A DNA stretch of 64,000 bases from Aquatica leii. Taxonomy: Eukaryota > Arthropoda > Insecta > Coleoptera > Lampyridae. The DNA is taken from the NCBI GenBank assembly GCA_035610365.1, contig CM069432.1:165910035-165974034 (forward strand). Direction: 5' to 3'. Each line of letters begins with the position of its first letter. Positions within the stretch are counted from its first letter, which is position 1. A program made the position numbers and the translations under genes. Below are positions 13,401 through 28,400 of the stretch, piece by piece. The notes under the pieces are model-generated. The model saw only the letters and a list, made by a program, of their open reading frames with translations. It ran no database searches and was not told the origin of the DNA.

Positions 13401-16400
13401 CTCAATTAAAGAATCAAAAGGGAAAAGTCAATGTAGACGCTGCTATTAAGGTAGTAATAACTGATTATTAAATAATAATATTATTTTTTATATTTAGAAA
13501 GCAGCAGGTTTTCTTAAAGTTCCTTCATTTACATCTTCTTCTTTATGTATTTATCGATGGGCACAGCAAGCATTAGACACTGCTTTATCTCATCCTTTAC
13601 TGCCACTACTTTGGCAAAAGTTTTTTATGTTATATTTAATAAGAGTTCCTGTCACCAGGTAAATATATTGAAGAATATATAAGTCTCTTATCTGATATAT
13701 TCTAGTTCTGTCGATAAAGGTTGTTTGGGTGAGAAGTTTTTCGACGGAATTGTTAATTTAGGTTTCTTGAAAAGGTTGAAAAAACGTCTTCAGGAAACTG
13801 TAGATTATTATCAAAAAAAGACTGATAGTTGTGATAATGAAGAAGTAAATTTGAAGAAACACTATTACGAGAATTGTCAAAGGTTTGTTATTGCACATAG
13901 TTTGTACATTTTCAAGGATTTATTTTTATAGATTATTTAGAGCTTATAGTTTATGGTTAGAAGAACCTCGTTTACAAGAAAGTAATTTACATTTACCAAG
14001 TCTACCACCTCAATATGAACCCCGTTTATTAGCATTAATTATTCAAGAAAATACGGTGAATGTTTATCATTTATTAGTACGTATTTTCATGCAGTGTTTT
14101 AGGTGCCTTGGTTAGAGTATTTAGATTACGAGTCAATAAATTTAGAACAACAGCAGTCTATCAAATCTTGGAGATTATCAATTTACAGAGAAAAAACGAA
14201 TGTAAACCAACCCCTACTCAATGCAGGAGCTACAGTTGAAAGTAATGATCCAGTTGAAAGGATTTTAAGACGTTTGAAATCTTACGATACTCCTAAGGAA
14301 TCTCCTATGTTGATTAAATCGGCTCCCGTTCTTCCTCCTTTAGCAATTGAAGACAAAAGTTCTATTATGAAAACTATTGAGAAGAATTTTAAAACTTTGG
14401 AACAATTTGCTCAGTAAGTTTAAACCATTTTTTAAATATAATTACAATATAATCATATTTTACTTGGTTTTTTTCACGTACACTGTTGTTGCTTTTAATG
14501 TTTCATTGTTAAATACCTTACAACTTAAGTTTGTTTTTTTTTTCAACTGCTTTAATTCTTAAACGTATGCGAAAATGCAAAAACAGGTCAATTCTAATAT
14601 TGAAGATGACGATTTTTGTAGTTTAAACGACATTTGTAAAATCAACCCCTTGCAACCACTCTTAATTTTTTTTATGGCACGACCCTGCTTGTGATACGTC
14701 ATTTTTTGGGAAATTTAATAAGGAATACGGCTGATTTGCTTGTTTTATTTTAACAATTTATTTAAAAGGAAAAAAATTAATGAGAGATTCATTAATATAT
14801 TTTTCTAATAAATTATAAGATTTTTAAAAATGGTATAAAAATTCAAATTTAACAAAAAAAGTAATTAGTATATAAAAAGAAATTTATGGTTTATTAAAAT
14901 AAATCTAATTCACAATAAAATCGCTTCAACAAAAAAGAAATGTCCCACAGAAAAAAGTTCAACGGTGTTAAATTCAGTGATCTTAGAGGCCTTTCAATTG
15001 GCCAATCCATCGATCTGGATAATGATCATCTAACTATTGTCTAACTGTTCTTACCTAATGAGGAGGTGCTCCATCTTGTAAGAAATGGAGTAAAGTCTCA
15101 TTTAAATGAAGATTTCCATCTAATATGCCCCTTCGATTTTTTAATTCAACTATTAACGGTTCAATGACATTTTCTAACAATTCAAGATAAAGTTCACTAG
15201 TCAAATTTCCATCTATGAAAACATCGTCAATGATAGCATTTCTCAAAATTCCTGCTCAAACTTTTTTTTGGGGCATATTGAGTGTTTCCTGCAAATTGGG
15301 AGGATTATCGTCGCTCGAATACCGACAATTTTGTTTGTTGACAGGTCCATTTAAATAAAAACTGCACTCATCAGTGAAACAAATGTTTCTTAGAAATTGC
15401 GTATTTGCATTAATTCGATGGATGATAGTATCACAAAGCTTAATTCTTCTGCCTGCATCATCATCTTCAAGTTCTTGTACAATGTTCATTTTGTAAGGAC
15501 GAAACTTGTAACGTTTTAATGCACTTACAACAATTCTTTGATAATGGTTGTGTCCAAAATTAATAAAAGCGAATTTTACTTTCTGTACATTTTTAACGAA
15601 CAAAATTTGATTAGTTAGGTCAGTAGAATAGGTAACTTATTCTAAGAAACAAATAACATGTTAATGTTATTAAACACATAATTCCTAAAAGCAGCCGAAA
15701 CACATTTGTCACGCTTAAAAAAACAACTTTGAAATATATTTCCCGCGTCGCATTTATCCTATAGTACTTATTAAAAGTACTAACCCCAAAATGTTATTGC
15801 AATGTTAACATAATTAATGGTTTACAATTTCATAGTAAGTACGATGTCTTCCAGACCATGCCTATTCCTGGTCGCAAGCGAGAGATTCAACATTCCAAGA
15901 AATAAAACAAAAATTAAGTTTTTGAAGACAGTGCTATTATTGTCAATTCGGACCGTGTCAGTGTTGTCAACGTTTGGTCCTTTTTCATAAGGGTCTTAAT
16001 CAGGTCTTGAAAGAAATCGTAGAACTCAAAGAAGGAATCGAAATCTGACTAAGAATCTCTCGAGTTAGGTAATCAACGGCCATCTAACCATTTTTGTTAG
16101 ATGGTCGTGTGCTTCTTCAAGTTCACCGATTTCTTTCTTAACTGTGTAGTGTATGAGGTGCTCGTTAGTTCACGCTTTAGTAATTCTTTTGAAAACTTTC
16201 ATTTTTTAGATTCTTAAATTTCTCGCTTGCGACCCCAAACCCAGAAGACGTTTTTTTTTTGTACAGGATACAACTACAGTGAAAGTCGAACCTCGTAAAG
16301 TGGTAATCCTCAGTAAGGCGAAAAAAAAAACTGCCATTCCCTTCCGATGAACCTCTAAATACGCGATATCTTGAATTATTTAGACTTTGTAACTCGAACA

Positions 16401-19400
16401 AAATGTTATATTTATACTAACTCGAATTTCAAAAAACAGACTCCATAAGTCGAAGTTAGTAAAATACAATAATGCTTTACTTGGAATTCTCCGAACTCAT
16501 AGCAGTAAAATCCAAAAAGAATATTGGTGTTGTATGTTGAAAGATGCAATCTCGAGGATCATGTGTTCGGTTCATTGTTTAAACTTGAGAAAATAATTGA
16601 TAATAACCTCCAAATTTCTTAAATCAAAAGTAAATAACAGATTTGTTGTAGTTTGTACAGTTTAATTCACTAATACTTTTCTATTTATTTTTCTATTTAC
16701 TTCACTAATATGTACCATAAAAGTTAAGTCGATTTTTTTAAATTATGGGTCTAAAGAGCGGAAGTTGTGGCATTTGCAGTTTTCTGCAATTTTTGCAATT
16801 TTGGGTGTTATTGTAATTTTTCAGCAATTTTCAACAATAATGCAAATTTCTTGCAATTTAATAAAAAAAATTAAATTACAACTAAATTCTACATTTAGAC
16901 GTATTTTAACTTTAAGTTTTTTCACGGGTTTCTTGGCAACAACGGTAATAAAGAGCACAATTCTGGACTTCTATTGTAGTTATTTTTTTAAAATAAATAA
17001 ACATGCAATATACACTACGTTTCGATTACTAGAGTATCTGCAATGGTCTTCAGGTGAATACTACTGATTCTACAATAAATACGAGAAATAAATAAAAACA
17101 ATGGAACTCCACAATTGTGCAGTTTTATCAAATGCAACATTGTCTAACTCATTTAAACGAACGGTGGTAAGATCATAATCACCTGATCTTAAAGTTTTGT
17201 TATGCTTTTAATGCGTGTTACCATATCGTACAAATGAGATATTATGTTATTTATCGGCATTTTTAATTTTCAATTCTATAAAGTTTTTGATAGTTTTGAG
17301 ACGTTTTGCACTAATTAAGATGCTTAAGTTAACTGCATCAATTACAAGTAAATACGTAAATTAAAACATATAGCACTAACAATGAAATTTATGTAAATAA
17401 TTGGAAAATAATCTATACGAATACAAAACACATACACCAATTGATTTTATTTTATTATCTTTTATACTGCAATTTTCCTAGTTTTTAATGCAATTTTGGA
17501 AAATTTTATATGCAATTTATGGCGCAATTTTTGAAGATTTTTACTGCCACAACTTCCGCTCTTTAATTATGACCAACTCAAAAAATATATTTAAAAATTG
17601 AGCCTTTCTAAGTCGAAATTTTAGCAATGAAATCCTTTGTCTCTCAAAATTCTTGTTAAGATGAAACCTCATCAACTCGAAATATTCAGCATTTCCCTTC
17701 AAGTTCGAGTTATCGAGATTCTACTGTATATATTAATGCTGTCTGGTTGAGAAAATTAAAAAAAGCGTAGAATGCTTTGATCAAACTTAAAATAAACTTC
17801 TTATTCTTAAGACTGTCTTGCGATACAGAAGTCTAACTTTCATGCCATCTTTTTGCTATTCGGCCAGGTACTGCCTATTTGTATTCTTTCTCTTACTGCA
17901 TCTTTAAAAAGTTGACCAATGTAGGGTGGGTATGCGTGTCTTTCTAGTTGTGTCTGATCTGTTCTAGTGAGGAGTTTTCTTCATGGTTAATGTTACTGAA
18001 CTGATGGTATCTTTCACTGATATCTGTTCTTTTAAATAGTCTAGATGTACAGGTTCTTTGTTTGCTATAGGTTTTTTATTTAAGTATTCTATGACTGATA
18101 TAGATTTTTTAATCTGATTTTCTTGAAGTATTGACTAGACGCCAAGTAGCTGTACTATATCAAAGACTTCAACGTGATTTAATTTGCATTTTCATTTAAG
18201 ATGGGACATAAAAAGATAGTTTTTCTTTGTAGCGACGTTTTGTGCATTAAGTATTAAGTAGTTACCAATCTTTTCTGTAGAGGGTTTTGCTGGTAACAAC
18301 CACGTCACCACGGCTAGTTACGATGTTGGTGAGTGGACGTGGTCGAGAAAACTAAAATAATAGAAAAGACAAAATAGACGCCGCTCTTCTTACTCATAAG
18401 ATCCTCGGTTGAGAGACACCAAGGATACGTTTGAACCTACTAAGAAAATGGGATAGAGTAAAAAAGACAATCAATAGCACGTAACAAGTATATAATTCTA
18501 TGTAACAATAACATGTACTCTCTCTACTTTTTGTTTTAACAGAATAATAACTAAAAGTATTTAATAGTAAGTAAGTAAAATAGCAAAGATCGGAAAACAA
18601 TCACCATAACCTTAATCATAAATCGATCAACTATTTCGTTTACATGCATTAATAATCAATAAATGTAATTAATAACAATGATTAAAACGATTACCAAAAA
18701 AAACTACCCCACCGAAGTTTCTTGCAACAAGTAGTAAACGTTAATTGCTTTCAAATTTTATTTACCAGATGTGCGTGACTATGTTTTTAGTAATCAAAGT
18801 AGTGATGGGCACAATCGAGCGATATTAACAATCGAATGAATAGTAATAGTAACTGTATAACAATCGAAAGAATCATTCGAATGATTTATTCGGATGTGCC
18901 TTCTTTCAACTGTTTGTGCGTTACCGTTTGTGGCTAGACGGCTAAACTGAATTCCCACATTTCTTTTAGTTGCACTTTGGACATTAGATTATGGATCATC
19001 ATCACATTCATCACTAATGAAAAGTAAAATAAACAGGATTTTACAATATCCAGATGTTCAAAATAGGTTAAAACACGAGTTTAATTCTGTTTGTAATTTA
19101 TATAATTCCTTCAATAAAAGGACAATGCCCTTTAAAGAGAAGGATTTTCTTGTTCTTTTATTACATAAGAATTTAATACTTTATTAATTAATATAAATGT
19201 AGATATAATATATGTATTTACAAAATATGCTTCAAACGAAAAGTCCCCAGAAAACATTACAGCAAAGAATTGATTTAATAGTTTCTTTTCTGAAACAAGT
19301 ACAAATTTTTTTTTGTGAATAGGTTGTTTTATAGGTGGTCGTAATAATAATAGTTGCTATTTTTATTGCACAGAATTTTATGATTATACTATGCCCTTAT

Positions 19401-22400
19401 AAAAATATTTAACAAACTGTGGTCTTTTTGTAATCTTAAATTTTAAGATATTTATGAGTGTTTTGTTGTTTTATGTCGCTACTTATTTTTGAAAATACAA
19501 GTAAGTACACACTATTTGTCACATCTGCCACATCTAAAGTATGAGAATAAATAGAATTTCTTTAGTAATTTTCTAGCAAATTTGTTTGTGCCGTTGTGCT
19601 ATTAGCGTCTTTTGCTTTACGTGCTCGATTTCAATTGATATTTATTTCATACTTCTCGACCCGGCTGCTTCACTGATTTTGATTTTGGATTGGGGTTTAC
19701 TAGTTCTGTGTTCTGTGGACATTTTGAATTTTATTTGTGTTTTAAGTTGATATTTATTATATAAATCAATTACTATTCAATATGAAACCTGGCTCAAAAC
19801 GTTCCGTAGTGTGGGATCATTTTGACAAAACAAGTAATGCGTCGCAAGTTATTTGCCACTATTGTAAGAAAACTTTTAAACCACACGGGAGAAAACATAG
19901 CAAACGTTTTATCAACTATTTTTAATGATTACCAAATAACGAATAAGATTGTAACGGTAGTGTCAGACAGCGCAGCGAATTTCAAAAACGCCATTAATGA
20001 ACATTTAAAAAAACCTCATCATCCTTGCGTTGCCCATACGTTAAACCTAAGTGCAAATGAAGCTCTTCAAAATAACTTAAATTTAACCAAAGTTATAAAC
20101 AAGTGTAAAACTTTAGTTAGTTATTTTAAACATAGTGTGATCGCGACAGAAAAACTTAAAAAAATGCAAGAACAAATGAATTTTCCGCGATTAAAAATTA
20201 AACAAGACGTTCCCACAAGATGGAATTCCACCTTGCTAATGCTGAAACAGCAGTGATCATTTCCATTCCGCGGGCACCCGAGTTCTTAGACGCCTCAGAA
20301 TGGGCTATTTTAAACGACTGTATCCCTTTACTGAAACCGCTAGAAGAAATGACAACTGAATTATCTGGGGAAAATTATCCGACCATGGCAATGGTTATTC
20401 CGTTAGTTAGAGGGCTACAGTATTCAATTAAAAATGGAAATCCAGAAACTGTTACGGGACAGCAGTTACAAGGTGCTCTGCTGCAAATCATATCCAGAAG
20501 ATTAGGATGCTTAGAAAAAAACTAAATAATTGCTAAAGCAACATTTTTGGATCCCAGATTTAAAATGCTCGGATTCGGAACAGAAGAAAACGCTAAGAAT
20601 GCACAAGCATGGATTAGCGAAGAATTAGCAAGTTTATTACAAACACAAATGGAACTCGCATTACCGCCGCAAGTAGCAGTCCATGTTGAAGATTCAAAAA
20701 TATCTGAATCGTCGGATTCCATTTAGGTTCATTTTGACTGTAAGACAAAAGGAAAAATTAAGTCCGATGAAAATGTGACGGTGTCGTTAATAATAAAACA
20801 ATATCTGGGCATGCCACATGTGGAACGTCGGAATAGCCCACTGCAATTCTGGAAGATACACAAAATCGTTTTTTCAGAATTACATAAATTATATGAAAAA
20901 TACTGTTGTATTCCTGCAACATCTGTTCCAGCAGAAAGAGTATTTTCTAAAACTGGTCAAATAACCAACGACCGTTGAAACCGTTTACTACCAAAACATG
21001 TGAATTCTATTATTTTCTTAAATCGTAATCTTAATTTAACATAGACTATGTAAGTGTATATAAATTATGTAGGTACATATTTAACTTAATTGTAATTATA
21101 AATTTTATTGTAAAATTTAATATTCGACTATTCATGTATTTATATATAATTTTATTGAACTACAGATTCAATATCTAATATATAAAATTCTATAGAAATT
21201 AATAAATTCCACAAATCCAAACATCCACCAACGGTAGTTCGATTGTCAAGGCCGAGAATTTCTGCAATTACTTTACTTATTTTCAAACGCTACTATTTTC
21301 ATTCGATCGTCAAGACTGAGAACTTCTACAATTACTTTACTTTTTTTCAGCCGCTACTATTTTCATTCGATCGTCAAGACCGAGAACTTCTACAGTTTTT
21401 TTACTTTTTTTCATTGTTACTATTTTTTCATCGAGAGAATCGTAGCATCATTTCGAAACAATCGACGTTCGACAACAATCGACTATTTCGAATGAATTCA
21501 TTCGAATTGCGCACATCACTAAATCAAAGTAACTTGAATGGTATAATGTCAGCGTACTCGAGCGCACTTTAAAACATTAAGTTAAAAGTGTTTTTAATTT
21601 ACGACTGAAAGTAAAATGATTTAGTATAATCTACAATTAAATACTTGATAGTCCCAAATTAAGATAAGTGGTACCGTGAATTCAATTTAAAAAATGCTTA
21701 AGGCTAAATGAGTAATTAGAAACATTGAATAAAATTAAGAAATTTCAATATACGTTAAAAAAACGTATAGCGAGACGCGAGTCATCTATCGTCATTGATG
21801 GATACTAGTGATAAGGTGACATTCACAGGTGTGATTCGTTCGACTGGAATAGCACTGCTTCCGGAGGTAATTGGACATGCGACATCCTTTTTCGAGAAAA
21901 TTATTCTCACAGTTTAATAACAGTGGCAAAGACCCTAGTCAACTCGCTAAAATAATTTCAAACGTATTAAAAGCAACATGGTTGACGCCAGCTTTAATTA
22001 CCTGTGAAAGTCAATTTAATCCATAAAATCGTTTTAATCGTGCTAGTATACTAAACAATTCTTCATAACAGCATACTCGCTAAAAGCGTAATAGAAATTA
22101 CCGACGATGAGAATTAAATAAAAAGAAGAATTACTTACAATTTTGCGGTCAGCGTCTTAACCAAATTAATCGTTCACAGCTACCTAAAGTATGCAAGTGT
22201 AAGCACCGATCCTCTTTCTTTCTTCCTTATCTTTCGCACTTTAGAATAATAGTAGTATAATAAACATAAGACAAAATAGAGAGCTACAATTAGCATACGG
22301 GGTGTTTTTACCACTGTTCCAAAAACATTTGAAATAATGCAATATAATTTTTTTAATAAAACTTGACTGTTTTAAGGACTAATATTGCTAAATACTCTAC

Positions 22401-25400
22401 AGCGTAGTCGACCAACACGTTAAAAAAAAGGAAGAAACAGTTGATATAACCAGTATACAGGGTGTAACTGGTATAACGCATAATCTCTTAATGGGGGGTA
22501 GTTGTAATGATTTGGAGCATATTTCTATTATAGACATATGGTCTCTTCTTGATAGTTTTTGAGAAAATTCAATGTCAATTTTTAAATACGTCCCTGGTTG
22601 AACCCGAATACAAGTAGCGTGTGACACAGGTCAAGATACTTTAATAGTAAACAGCACGTACCAACCGTATCTGAAAGTGATAATGGTTGTTTTGCTAACG
22701 GTACAGGTTTTATTGCACTCACACAAAATAAGTTGCAGTAACATTTATAATCCCTTGCTCCGTCCATTTTGTCTTTATTTGTTTGTAAATTTGTTATCAT
22801 ATCCTCGTTTGTTTGTTTAATTTTTGTGTAATTATTTATTAGACGTTAGTTTTCTTTAATTTACTAGTTTTAGCCAGATTGTAGGGTGGTAGATAAATTT
22901 TCGCTATTTTAAATTCATAGAGTAGTCGGGCTGTCGTTTTAGAGATTGGTAGGTAATTGATTTTATTTTGTTCTCTTTACGGATAGGTATTCTTGTTGTT
23001 ATTTAGTATTTAGTTTTTTTAGTCTAGTAACTACTATTTTGTGTTAAAAATACTGCAGATTATGATTTTAATTTGACATTTAATATATTTTGCAACCTCA
23101 TCGAACGATAAAGAACTTGTTTGTTTGTACAAATAGTTTTGACACTGAACTTTGTTCCAGTAGCCACCATTGTCTAAGCTCGCATTTTTTTAAACAATGT
23201 TATATTTTGTTCATAATAAAACGAAACAGGTCCATACTTAATACTTACTTGCTTATTATTTTAATGAAAATCTCACGAAAAACATTTTGAAATGTTAAAC
23301 CACATGTCCATAAAGCAAATGTATTCTAAATCATCGTAGCTACTTCCTATTAAGGGATTATGCGTTATATCAGTTACACCCTGTATACCTCTGGATGTGG
23401 AACAATTATCGAATAGAATAAAGTGTTCGCGATTTTTAGTGTAAATATCATTAAGTAATATCGCTCCCGTAATAAAAACATTGGTTGCGTAAATAACGGT
23501 GACGGGTTTGAACGCAGTTAAGATGGATTCAAAAATATTTGAAATTCTCGAATCGATGAATAAAAATATGGAAGAAAATAATAGGAAAATGTCCGAAAAT
23601 TCTCGGAAAATAAAAGAAATGTGAATTGAAGAAAAGTTTTGCGAAAATTCTCAGAAAGTTGAAGAAAAATTATTTAAAAATACTCAGAAGATAGAAAAAA
23701 AATTGATGGAAAATTCTAGACGTTTAAAAGAAGAAATACAAACGAGCATAGAAAATCAAATAAAAATTGTTCAAGAGGAAACCCAAACAGGTATGGTAAA
23801 TGTAAAAGAAGAAATTTGCGAATCTATGAATTACAAAATAGAAGCAGTAGGGGATAGAATGAAACTGTTTGAAGCAAGAATGAACCAAATGATTTGCCAT
23901 GGTGAAGGAAGCGTCACGAGCGAAGATTTAATAATGGACCATCGGGAAGAAACCACTCACAAGTTTAAAGTTGTACCGCCAAATTTTGATGGCAAAGTTC
24001 CATGGTCAACTTACTACAAGCAGTTTGAGGCTGACATCGCCAGATTAACACGGCTTGCGTATCTTACAGCACCAGATACCTTCTTGGAGCAGGTGGCTAT
24101 TTAAACCTTTGTAGATGGCCTTCGAGAAAACGAAACGCAGCAGACTCTCCGGATAGCTCGACCGAAGACATTAGATGACGCTTTGGTGCATGCTTTGGAA
24201 TTTGAAGCAGCAAAACAAGCATCGCAACGAGACGGTCATAGACTCTGCTGTGCTGCAGAAGTACCCGCGGAGATACTAGAAAGCATCGAGGAGATAGCGC
24301 GACGAATACTTCGGGAAAGAGGAGTGACAACTTTGAACTGCGGTGAAATAGGCCATGTACGACGGCATCGTACTAAACCTAAGAAGAGAACAAGAAGAGC
24401 GCTCGAAAATTTGGAACGAGGCGACCAAAAGAGACAAAAGGTAATCTCGTCTAATCAGGCCCCGGAGATTACCATTCAAATGGCGTCGCCGATGGAGCAA
24501 TTGCATAGCATTTATCTCGTTGGCAAGATCAATGGAAGAAGTGTTCAGTTACTGGTTGACATGGGAGCGACGAAGACCATCATTCGTCCTGACATGTTGT
24601 TGGAAAACGAGAAGACATCACCAGTAACAGTGCAACTTCGAACGGCGACGGGCGAAGAAATATCTACTCACGGACAAGTCAAAGTAACCATTGGTTTGTG
24701 AAATGGAGTACTCGACCATCAAGTACTGGTAGCCGACATCACGGAAGAAGTTATCCTGGGAATGGACGTGATAAAGAAGTATGGGTTCCATTTGGATATA
24801 AAGAATGATGTCCTGAAGATCGACAATGAAGAAATTTCTTTTCATTCGTCAGAGAAGGCAGCCGTGCGAGTCTCATTGAGTGAAGACGTGGCTCTGCCTG
24901 CAAGGACTAAAAGTGTGGTGATGGCACGCCTGGATGGAAATCTCCGGGATGGCTAAATACGCGCGTTTGAACCAATGGAGGGCGGTTTAGTTGAAAAGGG
25001 ACTACTCGTTGGCAGAACTTTAGTACGAGTAAAAAACACGATGCCAGTAAGGATCTTGAACATCAACTCAGATCCTGTAACGTTGAATAAGAAGACCGTG
25101 GTATGCCAATGCACGCCAGTATCTCAAATTGTGAGATGCGTGAAGTCTAACGAAGATACGTCGCCGAAGAAGTGTCCACAACATCTATTGGACATTTTTA
25201 CCACCAAATGTCAAAACCTCAACCAAGGCTAGCTGGCTAAAGGTAAAGTGTTAATCCAAGAGTATCAAGGTGTGTTCGCGCTGGAGAGTGGTTCCAAAGG
25301 AAGAACTAACGTAGTGAAACATAAAATGAATACCGGAGACGCTCGGCCGATACGACAACATCCACGCAGACGTCCTTTCACAAAAAGAGAAGAAGCCGAA

Positions 25401-28400
25401 CAAATAATTACAGATATGGAGAGAGAAGGCGTAATTGAACCTTCAAGTAACCCATGGGCATCCCCAGTGGTACTCGTAAAGAAGAAGGACGGATCAACGA
25501 GGTTTTGCGTAGACTACAGACAGCTAAACGACGTGACCAAAAGGGATAGCTTCCCTTTAACTAAAATTGACGATACGTTAGACACCCTGTTAGGATACCA
25601 GTGGTTTTCCGCGTTAGATTTAAAGAGTGGTTACTGGCAGGTAGAATTGGAACCCAAGAATCGTGAAAAACAGCTTTTACGATTGGAACTGGTTTGTGGC
25701 AGTTCACTGTGATGTCCTTCGGCCTGTGTAACGCTCCTGCAACATTCGAGCGTTTGATGGAGACCATCTTGCGTGGATTGTCTTGGAAGACGTGCTTGGT
25801 TTACCTGGATGACGTGATCGTGGTTGGAAGGTTGTTTGAAGAACACTTGAACAACTTGAAGGAAGTGTTCCAGCGACTACAAGGGGCTAACCTCAAACTG
25901 AGCCCAAAGAAGTGCCACGTATTTAAGAAGGAAGTGGCCACGTCGTATCTAGAGATGGAATAAAGGCTGACCCAGACAAAATTCGAGCAGTGCAAGCATG
26001 GCCTAGACTAATCGACAAACATCAGGTCCGAAGTTTCCTTGGGTTGTGCACCTATTATAGACGATTTGTACCCGGATTTGCCAATATTGCCAAACCTTTG
26101 ACAAAATTGACGGAGGAAAGAGCAGAATTTAGATGGAATTAAGACTGCGAAAATTCTTTCCATCAACTAAAACAGGCCCTAGTCACTTCGCCGATTTTGA
26201 GTTATCCAAGAGAGGATGGAAAGTTTGTTTTGGATACCGACGCAAGCAATCTGGCCATAGGCGCGGTCCTTTCGCAGGTTCAAGATGGACAAGAAAAAGT
26301 TATCGCGTATTTTAGCAAGGTTTTGTCCAGGCCAGAAAGGAATTATTGCGTGACTATGAGGGAGCTGTTAGCAGTCGTCAAGTCAATTGAACATTTCTAC
26401 AAGTATTTGTATGGACGTTTTAAAATGGCTACTGCAGTTCCGTAACCCGGAAGGACAAGTGGCAAGATGAATGAAGAAACTGCAAGAATATGACTATGAC
26501 ACAGAACACCGTGCCGGAAGCAGTAATCGGAACGCTGATGCCTTATCCAGAAGACCATGTCCAGCGGACTGCAGCCATTGTTCGCGACTTGAAGAAAAAG
26601 TCGAATGCCTCTGGAGAACTGCTATGGTTGATGATGAGTGGGAACTGGAGCAGTTGCGTCGCGAACAAGAAAACGATCCTGAAGTAAGACCACTCCTGAA
26701 CTGGAAAGAAACCGGCCAACAACCAACCTGGGAATTAATCAGTGCTTTGGACTGAAACATCAAAGCATATTGGGCGCAGTGGGACTCTTTGATAGTAGAA
26801 GACGGTCTTCTTAAGCAATCCCTAGAGAGTGTCGAGGGCACAGGAAACAGACTACAGTTGGTAGTGCCAAAGATCCGGGTGTCAGAAGTGTTAAAGCATC
26901 TGCACGATGGTACATTAGGAGGACACTTTAGCATTAAGAAGACATTGGGGAAAGTTCGAGAACGATTCTGGGTGAACTGAAAAGACGACGTCATGAAATG
27001 GTGCCGTAAATGCACGGTCTGCGCATCAGGAAATGGTCCAGCGAGAAAGCGCAAAGCACCCATGAAGCAATACAACGTAGGAAACCCTTTGGAAAGAGTA
27101 GCGATTGACATCGCAGGGTCGTTCCCAGAATCCGATTCGGGAAATAAATACATCTTGATGGCGATGGATTATTTCGCGAAATGGACTGAGGCTTACGCCA
27201 TACCCAATCAGGAAGCAGCTACAGTCGCACACGTATTAGTAAAAGAGTTTTTCTGCCGGTTTGGAGTTCCGATGGAATTACACTCCGATCAAGGCCGCAA
27301 TTTTGAGTTTGGGCTGTTTTAAGAAGTTTTCCGACTGTTGGGAATTAAGAAAAATAGGACGACGCCTCTTGATTCTCAATCTGATGGCATGGTTGAGCGG
27401 ATGAATCGAACAATGGGCAAGTATTTAGCCAACGTAGTGTCCGAACACCAAAGAGACTGGGATCAGTACTTGCACCTTTTCCTAATGGCATACCAATAAT
27501 CCGTTCACGAAAGTACAGGCCAAACACCATCCTGTGTGATGCTCGGTCGCGAAATACGACTGCCATGCGACCTCTAATTTGGACGAACACCGGAAGAAGA
27601 AGTTGCTGGAGAAGATTACGTCAGCAAGGTGACAAAGAAGCTAGACGAAGTACACGAAGAGGTCCGTAAAAACACACAAATTGCCAGCGACAGGATGAAG
27701 ACTAGATATGACGGCAAGGCACAAAATGGTGGGTTTCAATCTGGCGACATGATCTGGTTGTATAATCCTCAAAGGAGACGTGGTTTGTCGACGAAGCTGC
27801 AAAGGCAATAGGAGGGCCCTTATGAAGTTGTGCAGCGTATTAATTACGTTATATATCGCATCCGAAAACCACCTAGAGGCAAGCCAAAAGTGGTCCACGT
27901 CGATTGTCTAGCCCCGTTTGCTGTCGATAATCATAATACACAAGTTCAGGCCCGAACCAGAGTAATAAGCAGCAAAACCAGGAATCAAATCGAAGGAATC
28001 GATTTCGAGAAGTTTATGAGCTTATACGGAGGTTCTGGAAAAGCTAGGTTCGGAGTTACCACCGAGGAACAACAAGACCTGTTCCAAACACAAAAAAATT
28101 ACGCTATCGCACATTCAGAAGGGTTGTAGTCGTGTTTAAAACGAAGTTTGGGCAGCTAGATGAATTACGAAGACAGCAACCGGCAGTCGGAAAAGTTTTG
28201 GGACTACGTGGTGACAGACGCTTCGTTCTATTTGGTCACCAAGAAATACTCACGTACCAAGCCGTTATACAAAAATCTGTGGCGAACATTATGGAATCTC
28301 AAGAGAGAAATGGAGTTCCACCATGCTAAGAAATTGGCAGTACCCAAGCTTGGTTGTGGCTTAGATCAACTGAATTGGAGGACAGTTCGAAACATGTTGG

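Noticed and set aside
13885-14115. Read-through of the 47-nt intron 14056-14102
   Set aside because: Read-through leads out of the conserved EPG5 frame; splicing restores it with proper GT-AG borders.
23392-23410. Possible remnant of the Gypsy 5' LTR (ggatgtggaacaat shared with the 3' LTR)
   Set aside because: Only about 14 bp match and the following sequence does not align to the LTR.
26494-27153. 219-codon ORF on - across the Gypsy integrase
   Set aside because: Antisense shadow of the + strand integrase; contains no domain.
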